In this document: one piece after another, positions 43,148 through 50,592 of the stretch
How positions within the stretch are numbered: the first letter of the stretch is position 1
How the letters are laid out: every line of letters begins with the position of its first letter
Translations under genes and position numbers: made by a program
Assembly (NCBI GenBank): GCA_964494205.1
Contig: CAZBRD010000023.1
Coordinates: 5,407 to 69,406, forward strand
Length of the DNA: 64,000 nucleotides
From: JBBTCX01 sp964494205
Lineage (GTDB): Bacteria > Planctomycetota > Phycisphaerae > UBA1845
Reading direction: 5' to 3'
The notes under the pieces: generated by a model
Told to the model about the DNA's origin: nothing
Seen by the model: only the letters and a program-made list of their open reading frames with translations
Databases searched by the model: none

Positions 43148-46100
43148 TTAGTGCCCGGATCCGTCACTTTCGTGGTCGACAACGAATTCGTCTTCGGTCT
43201 GCCCGACGGTCAATTCAGAGGCAGCTGGAGAAGACAACAAGCCCGCATTGCCGAGGTGTTTGTCGATTTGCTGCCGCCGTATACTCTCGACTTGTTGCCA
43301 GGCACCCGCAAAGCCAATCTCGGCTCCTGCTCGCTTGTACTGGTTATAAGCTCTTGGCAGGGCATGCCACAGTCGAACGCCCCGCGCAGCATCCAACTCG
43401 CTACCGCCTGCATTTTGGATTTCGCGAAACAATGTAGCGTATGTGCGGATCGGTCGCTCAATTTCCTCATCGGGGTTGGCGTCCCAAGGAAAAACGCAGC
43501 CGGACGGATCTTCACAGCCTCGAATACTAGTGCCGATCCAGGATCTTCTAGAACGTCGTTCGTCGAGTGGGATCTGCTGCGTCCAAGCATCACGGTTAAA
43601 TTGAAAGACGCCCCAGGCAGTAATCAGGCGCGTTCCCGACGGACGATCCGGCGCCGGTCGCGAATCGAACGTGTGGGCAGGCAAAGCGTAGCTCGCTCCA
43701 CTTTCACCCAGTGCCAGGTCTTGCACAACGCGTACAAACCCACCACCCAGTCCTCGGGTCTCAGCGACGCGCTGAACTTCCGGAAGCGCCGCCCGGGCGA
43801 CGCTCGTGCGGCGCGCCCAATTTGGGAGCCCGGGTGGACGCTGATTGCCCCATCTCGGTCCGTACGGCTTCGCAGAATTCACCGCGTATGGTTCCAACGC
43901 GCCCGCTCGTGCCGCGGCCGCGGACTCTTGCGGGGAAATGCGGGAAGTCCCTCGCAGGGTCTCGCCGAGCGCGGTCTGCATTCGGCGCCAGGCGTTCGGA
44001 CCGAGAATGCCGTCAACGGTCATGCTTTGCTTTTCCTGCCATTTGGCGACCGCTCGGGCAAACAATTCTTCACCCGGCGTCATGTCCGTGAACCCTAAAG
44101 CACGAACGATCTGGTCGTACAACGCTCTCCAGCCAAGCTGCTCGCCATATTGGCGGTTCCTACGAATGGCAATCGGAATATCGATCGTCGGAACAGTTGC
44201 CAGACTCCTGCGGGTATGAATCGGTTCTGTCTTGGTCGACGATGCTACCCTTGTTTGTTGGTATTGCCTGATTTCACCAATCCATGACGAAGACGCGCCG
44301 TCGTAATCCCAAACCGTCGGGACGTTGCGAACGTCGACGTGTGCAAAGGCTCGCCCCAGTCCGATGCCCAAGTTCGGCCCCCAAGCATCGATTGCTGCCT
44401 TTGCAATTTCGAGCCCGTCCATGCCAGCGATTTTGATGTCCGCTGCACGTCCACTACAGTGTTCACTCTTTGTGGGCGTACCACCCGCGTAAACCTCTTT
44501 GTTACGCTTCCATGATCGATAGCCCGACGTAATTGTGACGGCTTTGCCAACGAAGTCCCGAATGCGCTGCAAGCATTCGACAAGTTTGGTATCAATGCGC
44601 GCAATATCCGCTGAGATACCACCAGTCGTTGTCAATTCACGAACGGAAAAGTTTGCCGAAAGGCTCTTGCTTTTTTGCGAAGGACCAGTGTCCAGAAGAG
44701 GATTGCCTGACTGTTTGGGATCCCAGAAGTCTTCATCCGGTCCGTCGGGTAGGCCGGTCAAAATTGCCAGAGACTCGCCGCTCGGAAAAGTGACCGAATT
44801 TGTCAACTGCAGCTCAATCGCTTTTTCGACCTGTTCCTCTGAACTTACCCGGCCACTACCTCCACAACTAGGACGGGTGGTTACTCCCTCATCCTCTGGT
44901 TCTGGGGCGTCGAGGAACTCGCTATCGACAACTGTCTCAGGTGCTAAATCCAATTGTTCTTCGATGCCTATCGGATTCGCCGCCATCGCGGCAAGGCGCA
45001 TCGGAAGCACTACCTTAACCAATTCGCAATGACCAACCTCATTTTCGGGGGATATGACAATGTTCTGAACCGGCCCAGAACTTCTATTCTTACAGTCGCA
45101 ACCTCTTGTCGTCGTTGCCCCGGCGGACTGGTATTGGGCTGCCTTACGTAGACATTCCGCTTGATGAGCAGTCCCAGTACCAGGTCGATAGTGAACAAAA
45201 AACCGAACAGTGCGAAGTTGGAGCGCCCACTTCATCCATGATTCACAGGCCCTGCGACTGTACATTGAATCTAGCGACCAGACTTCACAGAGCCGGGCCA
45301 TTCCACCTTGGCTTGATGCCGCATTTGCTGCATTCCTTCCCAGTGAATCGAGCACAACAAAGGCCTTGGAATGCCCTGCCAAATATAATCGACCGATCGT
45401 CGGTGCCGACGTCCATCCTGCCTGTGCTAGACCCTCCGTAACTTCGTTGAGCAGTTTGTTCATTCTTGCCGGATCGCCAAGCCGATGTGCGGTTTGACCC
45501 TTTCTCCAGCCCAACCAAGGAACCACTAGAACGAAAGGCCTACCCGCGCCTTCAATCAACTGAATAAGAGAAAATGTCCTACTCTTCATGTATGAGACGG
45601 CAGAATCCCCTTCGTCACCACACCGTGGCAAACCGTGCAGGTAAACGAGTATGTCAACCACAGTTGGTGTTCCGAGATTTGACGGCAGAAAAACGGCAAC
45701 TGTGTTGGCCGCCGCCTTACTCTTGAAACTATGTAGCCCGCCAATGGCCGCCGGATGTCTCTTCCATCGAGGAGTCCAAAGCGATTTCCCGGTGCTTTGC
45801 GTTGCGGAACCATCCTCTGGCTCCTCGTTTTCGCCCTCGTGGGTTGCTTCCTCTTCGATGCTCTCGTCAATTTCCCAGGCTTCGTCTGTAAACTCGCCAT
45901 CCGAGAGTTCATCGCCTTCGTCATCCAGTTCCTCATGTTGCTCGGGCAGTAGGTCATCCTCGCTCTCTCCCGTTTGGTCTCCTTCTTCGTCCGATGCAAT
46001 CTCATTCCAAGAATCGACAGATTCGCCATTTCCGCCCAACTGGGCGATGGCATCACCGCCCTCGTCCTCGCATTCCGAACGATCACCTTCGTAGCTAGGA

Positions 46101-47689
46101 AGTTCGCTTTCGCGGGCGGTTGTCGACGGACACAGATCTTCTGGCCGGCGCCAAGCCGGATGTTGAGGATTGAAATATCCCTTGCTCCCGCAAAATGCAG
46201 CTCGGCCAAGTTCGTCCAGCCGGCAATCAAAGTGCATGATGTCGCCGTTCGCTCTGGGGCCAAAATCCACAGCGCCCCAAGCGAGCCCGGCATGGTCTCG
46301 CAATGCGAGAACCAACTCTCGATCGAGGTTGAGGAACCCAAGTTTTGGGTCCCTTGCGACTTGGCCGCGAAAGACGCTCGATCTTTCCAGGCGTAATCTC
46401 CTCTCATCATCCATGCTTTCGCGACTGGAACCGGACAAATAATCGCGCAGATCCTGGTCGCGGCGAGCTAACTCAATGTAGATCTGCTCGGTAGACTTGC
46501 CGCGATCATCACCCAGCTGGTGTAACCATTGTGGAAACTTACTTACCGCCAACGTTATTCCTGAAATGCTGCGCACGGCTCTTTTCATTACTTCCGTAAA
46601 AAATGCTGCTCCGGTCCGTTTGTCACGGTAATCACCAATGTGAGGATTGCCCGCGTATTTGATGTCGATGCCCAGACCAAGTGTATGGATACTTTCGCCC
46701 TTTGTCCGACCACCGGCATGGACCTCCCTGATATCTAGGAGGTTGGCTAATTCTACCGGACTCTTTCCGATGAATCTTTGCTGCGATAGCAGCCATCGTT
46801 CCGCCTGCCGAAGTTTGCGGGCTAGATATGCATGAATCGGGCGGTTGAACCCCCAGCCTAAGTAGCACGGACTCACAAAGCAATCCCACCAAGTAGTCGC
46901 ACCAAGACCAGCACTTAGATCAGGCGTCATTCGACGCAATGCCGCCTCGATTGCTGACTGCTTCTTTCTAATCCAACTTCGCGCCCAGTCATTCGTTTGG
47001 GCTGTAGGTCTCAAACCGGGCCGTGGCCATAGCCCCAAACTGTCCAGGACAGAGGGTCCCGCCCAGCCGTCGTGTTGCCTGGAATCTGCATAGCACTTCC
47101 GTTGGAATTGGTGAATCGCTTCGACAAAAACCGCATTTACGGGCCCCGAACCTACGGATATTTGCGCACGTGGGTGTTGAGCGTTGTATTTCATAACAGA
47201 GACGTTGATCAGACCCGGCTCGACGTAATCTAGCAAGGCCGCAAGAATGGCGTCCGGGCGCACACCAGACCTGGCCGGATGCTGGGCAGCATTCCATTGC
47301 ATGGCGGTTCTGCTTTGTGCGGGTGTTAACAGAGTTCCGACAGAAGTGCGAACGGCGTCAGCAAAGCGCGGTATAGCCAGCAGAGAGTCACGCTGAGTCG
47401 TTGAGACTTGGTTATCGAAGTCCTCGTAAGCAGCGTACGGGGGCTGAACAACTTCCCGGGCCGTCGATCCACCATCGGATCGACTACCATCGCTTGGCCA
47501 CCAATGAGCGTCGTGAGTGGCCCAGCCCTTCGAATAAGGAGTCTCGGTCTCGGCCAAGAGCTCCGAAAGAGCGGCGTCCCATGTCAACGTCTCCTCACTA
47601 TTGAGCAGTTCCTCATTCAAAAAAGGAGAGTCAAGAACGCCGAAACTTGAGGACGAAGAATGATTATTTTCTTGATTTGGGGGTGACAC
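43148..47689 (-). CDS. giant multi-domain peptidoglycan hydrolase-like protein (two M15, hydrolase, PG-binding, transglycosylase-like)
   Basis: 1513 residues, GTG start with GGAGAG about 7 bases upstream; no signal peptide. Domains in order: acidic N-terminus with DSPFLNEELL (20-29); PG-binding-like helix bundle (100-225); M15-type peptidase (H335 and D342 in HTLGLGID, H486 in GDIMHFD); long Glu/Asp-rich linker (530-630); alpha/beta-hydrolase-like domain (VYLHGLP 683-688, Ser774 in AGHSKA); M15_3 peptidase (H1077 and D1084 in SEHCSGRAADI, H1117 in AHVDV); PG_binding_1 (1200-1240); lysozyme/transglycosylase-like domain (Glu1329 in LGESG, AWGVFQFN 1358-1365). It could cut stem peptides, ester groups and glycan strands of one cell wall. 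It is the last gene of the five-gene operon. Confidence 0.8.
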   Translation of the reverse strand: MSPPNQENNHSSSSSFGVLDSPFLNEELLNSEETLTWDAALSELLAETETPYSKGWATHDAHWWPSDGSRSDGGSTAREVVQPPYAAYEDFDNQVSTTQRDSLLAIPRFADAVRTSVGTLLTPAQSRTAMQWNAAQHPARSGVRPDAILAALLDYVEPGLINVSVMKYNAQHPRAQISVGSGPVNAVFVEAIHQFQRKCYADSRQHDGWAGPSVLDSLGLWPRPGLRPTAQTNDWARSWIRKKQSAIEAALRRMTPDLSAGLGATTWWDCFVSPCYLGWGFNRPIHAYLARKLRQAERWLLSQQRFIGKSPVELANLLDIREVHAGGRTKGESIHTLGLGIDIKYAGNPHIGDYRDKRTGAAFFTEVMKRAVRSISGITLAVSKFPQWLHQLGDDRGKSTEQIYIELARRDQDLRDYLSGSSRESMDDERRLRLERSSVFRGQVARDPKLGFLNLDRELVLALRDHAGLAWGAVDFGPRANGDIMHFDCRLDELGRAAFCGSKGYFNPQHPAWRRPEDLCPSTTARESELPSYEGDRSECEDEGGDAIAQLGGNGESVDSWNEIASDEEGDQTGESEDDLLPEQHEELDDEGDELSDGEFTDEAWEIDESIEEEATHEGENEEPEDGSATQSTGKSLWTPRWKRHPAAIGGLHSFKSKAAANTVAVFLPSNLGTPTVVDILVYLHGLPRCGDEGDSAVSYMKSRTFSLIQLIEGAGRPFVLVVPWLGWRKGQTAHRLGDPARMNKLLNEVTEGLAQAGWTSAPTIGRLYLAGHSKAFVVLDSLGRNAANAASSQGGMARLCEVWSLDSMYSRRACESWMKWALQLRTVRFFVHYRPGTGTAHQAECLRKAAQYQSAGATTTRGCDCKNRSSGPVQNIVISPENEVGHCELVKVVLPMRLAAMAANPIGIEEQLDLAPETVVDSEFLDAPEPEDEGVTTRPSCGGSGRVSSEEQVEKAIELQLTNSVTFPSGESLAILTGLPDGPDEDFWDPKQSGNPLLDTGPSQKSKSLSANFSVRELTTTGGISADIARIDTKLVECLQRIRDFVGKAVTITSGYRSWKRNKEVYAGGTPTKSEHCSGRAADIKIAGMDGLEIAKAAIDAWGPNLGIGLGRAFAHVDVRNVPTVWDYDGASSSWIGEIRQYQQTRVASSTKTEPIHTRRSLATVPTIDIPIAIRRNRQYGEQLGWRALYDQIVRALGFTDMTPGEELFARAVAKWQEKQSMTVDGILGPNAWRRMQTALGETLRGTSRISPQESAAAARAGALEPYAVNSAKPYGPRWGNQRPPGLPNWARRTSVARAALPEVQRVAETRGLGGGFVRVVQDLALGESGASYALPAHTFDSRPAPDRPSGTRLITAWGVFQFNRDAWTQQIPLDERRSRRSWIGTSIRGCEDPSGCVFPWDANPDEEIERPIRTYATLFREIQNAGGSELDAARGVRLWHALPRAYNQYKRAGAEIGFAGAWQQVESIRRQQIDKHLGNAGLLSSPAASELTVGQTEDEFVVDHESDGSGH

Positions 47690-47724
47690 GAGTTGACTCT
47701 CCGTTCGAGCAAGCGCGCCAACGC

Positions 47725-48894
47725 TTATGCGGCGAGTAGCTTTTTGGCCTTCAAATCACGTCCCGTAATCACAGACCAGTGTCGGATCACAGTAAGAATT
47801 GCATTGACAAGTGCCGCACTGCCGGGCGCCGTGCCGTCGTAGAGGGCTGGAGCGGTGGCCACCGTATTAAAATTGCCGGTTTCAATTTCAATCAGGAGCG
47901 TAGAAATCGAATCGGCTATGTCGAAATAGTGCTTAGATAGGCCATGCGCAGGCAGCCCCACGCGTTCCGCGATTTTGAAAAGGCGTTGCTCAGGACTGGC
48001 AGCATTAGCCCTAAGATCCGTAACGATAGGCAATGAGTCGGTTTCCACGGCCAAATGAAACCACGACATCATCGCCGTGAAGATGAATTCTTCGCGAGAT
48101 AGATTTCCCTGATTTCGCCGCGTTTGAAGCATATCATGTAAAGTGTCCGCTAGGTCAGCAATTTTTGCATCATCAGTAGGATTTTCGGATCCAGCATTCT
48201 GAAGATTCATGAACCCAATCCAGACTTCGCTGAGGAGTTGCTCGAGCATGAGAACGAACTGGAGATTGGTCGCATCCGCCTTGATGTAAGGATACGGTTT
48301 TCCATCATCTGACCCGTGATTCAGATCCATACCGAACATTCGTTGATACGCGTTCCGACGTTGGCTGCGCGAATCCGCTCGAATGTGGCTTGAAATTGTT
48401 CCAATTCCGAACGTCGGCGAATCGCGATAGAATAACTCCTCCGTATTGCGTAACCAAAGTTGTGTGCCAATAGACGGTTGGGAGAGTCTTTCGCCGTGCA
48501 GAAAATCATGGATTACACGTCGAAAAATCTCATAAATGCGCGAATTCTCAATCATGTAGGCATAGATCAAATGCTCTCCTCTATAGGGAGGGACAAGGGG
48601 ATTTGCCGTTCTCGCGGCCGTGACGGCAGTCGCGATAGCCGTAACGAAAAGTGAAACGCCCGGCGTCGCGCCTGGTCCAGCCAGGAGGGCCGAGGTCCCG
48701 GCAGTTGGCAGACCGGGAAGTGCGCTTCGATTGTCAGGATGTCCTAAAAATGGTGGCATTCCAGGCGAAGGTGGTGGAACAGGCGCTCTGCAATATTCCC
48801 AAAATAGTTCTTGTAAGGCGGTCAGTTCCCATGGCTGAAGTTCCGTGAATGCCCCCACACCCGTTGGAAAAACACTAGCCAATTGCCGAAACAT
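47725..48894 (-). CDS. protein of unknown family in the island operon
   Basis: 389 residues; a strong ribosome site AGGAGG lies 5 bases before the ATG. No signal peptide. A Pro/Gly/Ala-rich segment at residues about 35-80 (PVPPPSPGMPPFLGHP) is followed by a hydrophobic stretch (LFVTAIATAVTAART) and a long, mostly helical part with TDDAKIADLADTLHDMLQ. I do not recognise the family and see no catalytic motif. It lies 35 bp upstream of the giant hydrolase gene and 19 bp downstream of the coiled-coil gene, so it is co-expressed; an adaptor, chaperone or cargo role are all possible. Confidence 0.7.
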   Translation of the reverse strand: MFRQLASVFPTGVGAFTELQPWELTALQELFWEYCRAPVPPPSPGMPPFLGHPDNRSALPGLPTAGTSALLAGPGATPGVSLFVTAIATAVTAARTANPLVPPYRGEHLIYAYMIENSRIYEIFRRVIHDFLHGERLSQPSIGTQLWLRNTEELFYRDSPTFGIGTISSHIRADSRSQRRNAYQRMFGMDLNHGSDDGKPYPYIKADATNLQFVLMLEQLLSEVWIGFMNLQNAGSENPTDDAKIADLADTLHDMLQTRRNQGNLSREEFIFTAMMSWFHLAVETDSLPIVTDLRANAASPEQRLFKIAERVGLPAHGLSKHYFDIADSISTLLIEIETGNFNTVATAPALYDGTAPGSAALVNAILTVIRHWSVITGRDLKAKKLLAA

Positions 48895-48913
48895 TTCGTC
48901 CTCCTGCTGTTAG

Positions 48914-49321
48914 TCAAGTAGCTCTCTGCGCCTTTTCCAAGGCGGCTAACTCCTTTGCCAATTTCTCTAATTCTGCCTGCTTTTTCAGCAGTTCGTCCTT
49001 TTTCGACAAAACCTCCGATTGTTTCTTGATAGGTTCCAACGCTTTAACTATAGAAATCAGATTTCGCCTTGCAGTTCGTTCTTCGAATTGTGCAATTACT
49101 TTTTGTATTGCATTATTGTCCTTATTGCGTGTCTTCCTTTGTTCCGTTCTTGCAATTGTATTGATGGCGGTCTGGATCTGTCTTAGGCTCTCATTGAGAT
49201 CCCCCAAGGACACTTGGAGCATATCGCCTTTTTGTTCCCAATCGGTTTTGTAACCAGCTTGTTCTTGGCGCCGCTTGTCTAGCGATCCTCCATCGTTCGT
49301 CATGAATTCATCAACCTCCAT
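48914..49321 (-). CDS. small coiled-coil protein in the island operon
   Basis: 135 residues from ATG 49321 (11 bp after the protease gene's stop); ATG 49303, which has GGAGG 11 bases upstream, is the alternative. A longer frame to 49552 only shadows the protease gene. The protein is strongly helical and charged, with heptad-like Leu/Ile spacing in LQVSLGDLNESLRQIQTAINTI and a Lys/Glu/Leu C-terminal coil (LLKKQAELEKLAKELAALEK). No enzyme motif. Likely a structural, adaptor or chaperone-like partner of the adjacent gene products. Confidence 0.65.
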   Translation of the reverse strand: MEVDEFMTNDGGSLDKRRQEQAGYKTDWEQKGDMLQVSLGDLNESLRQIQTAINTIARTEQRKTRNKDNNAIQKVIAQFEERTARRNLISIVKALEPIKKQSEVLSKKDELLKKQAELEKLAKELAALEKAQRAT

Positions 49322-49332
49322 TCGTTCGTCAA

Positions 49333-50592
49333 CTAGGCAGCTTGCAATGCGCCGCCAAGCCTTAACATCCACGATTCCTGTTCTTTGAGTAAATCCGACT
49401 TTTGCACCGTTGTGGTCGTCCGTAGGCCAGTTAGGGCAAGCAAGCGCAACGACTCCGTCCATACCCAATGCATGGAGGTGAACAGGGCTCGACCGAGTCG
49501 TTGTTCCAGTTCGGCTAGCGCGGTAGGGCTGACGCGACCTGGATCGATCCACGTGCTTAGTGCTCTACCATGAAAAGCTCTCATAGGTGCGCGAAGAGTG
49601 ATGTTTACGACGTTTGGCAGGTATGGTAACGACTGTCGAAGCAACGTGGCCGTGTCGTACGGCGCGTTCGCCAAGTCGTATTGGCTCATCCACGCATTCG
49701 CCAAGTTGTCCCATGGTCCGGTGCCGTAGAATGCCCGGCACATTTCCACACCCAGCAGTACGCGGATAAAGCTGATCGGATGTGGGTCTCCGAGCGTGTA
49801 GCGAAAAACGCTAGCGACGTCTCCAGTAATCACATCATGCAATGCGGCAACACTTGCGTATCCTGTGTGAACGAATGCAAAGGCGTCAGCTGCGATTTCC
49901 GAGGCCCAGCCAGAAAACGCGTCTGCCACTCCGTCGGGCGCGCCGCTCAGACTTCCCTGCAGAGCCGCCGCCAGTTCGTCGTTCCAACCAGTAATGTGCG
50001 CAACCTGATGACCTGCCTCGTGGATGAGAGCGGTTGGACGAAGTAGATTATGCCTAACAATCTTTATCGCTGCGCATGGATTCTCACTTGTGCCGTCCCA
50101 AAGACGAAGCCCCGCCTTCAGAATAGAGGCTCCCAATCCTTTGTCCAAGTAGGTAAGAACAATCGGCGTGGGCTTGCCCAGCTGATCGAGTAACTGGGCC
50201 ATACTTCGCTGAGCCAGGCTGTCGCACGCCCGCAGAAGCGCGCCGATTGTCGGGCTCGTTCGCGTGCTTATGGCATCTGCGAAGAAGTCCAACGTCGTCT
50301 CAGCTCGGACGTAAAATCGGCGGAATGCCCAAAGCCGCCGATGAACGGAGTCCAGCTCCGACCGCGAAGAAGCTGCATCGAGGGCAGCAAGCAGAAGCGC
50401 TGTTTCGCGCCTCAGCCGGTCCACAACGCCCGCAAGGTGCTTGCGAATTGAGGCGCCGAGGTACAACTCAAGCGCACCCCAAGCCGGCGCCGATGCTAAA
50501 TCGTCTAGTTTGCCCAATGCGTTAACAGCAAGCGCCCAGTGCGCGATCTCGCCTGCAAGCTGCTTTCGAATTGCATTTGCCGCGTCACTCAT
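49333..50592 (-). CDS. putative HExxH zinc metalloprotease in the island operon
   Basis: 419 residues from ATG 50592, which overlaps the upstream stop by 8 bp. A zinc-protease motif is present at residues 191-195 (HEAGH in LIHEAGHQVAHITGW), with a possible third ligand Glu232 in ASEIAADAF, as in gluzincins (HExxH-x(n)-E). The first 150 residues are helical with many Arg and Leu; the last 150 are mixed. There is no signal peptide or prodomain that I recognise. It may act on a target-cell protein, or process its operon partners. Confidence 0.7.
   Translation of the reverse strand: MSDAANAIRKQLAGEIAHWALAVNALGKLDDLASAPAWGALELYLGASIRKHLAGVVDRLRRETALLLAALDAASSRSELDSVHRRLWAFRRFYVRAETTLDFFADAISTRTSPTIGALLRACDSLAQRSMAQLLDQLGKPTPIVLTYLDKGLGASILKAGLRLWDGTSENPCAAIKIVRHNLLRPTALIHEAGHQVAHITGWNDELAAALQGSLSGAPDGVADAFSGWASEIAADAFAFVHTGYASVAALHDVITGDVASVFRYTLGDPHPISFIRVLLGVEMCRAFYGTGPWDNLANAWMSQYDLANAPYDTATLLRQSLPYLPNVVNITLRAPMRAFHGRALSTWIDPGRVSPTALAELEQRLGRALFTSMHWVWTESLRLLALTGLRTTTTVQKSDLLKEQESWMLRLGGALQAA

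Noticed and set aside
43130..44098. 322-codon plus-strand frame over the end of the giant hydrolase
   Set aside because: Shadow of the minus-strand gene, whose lysozyme-like and PG-binding motifs are clear.
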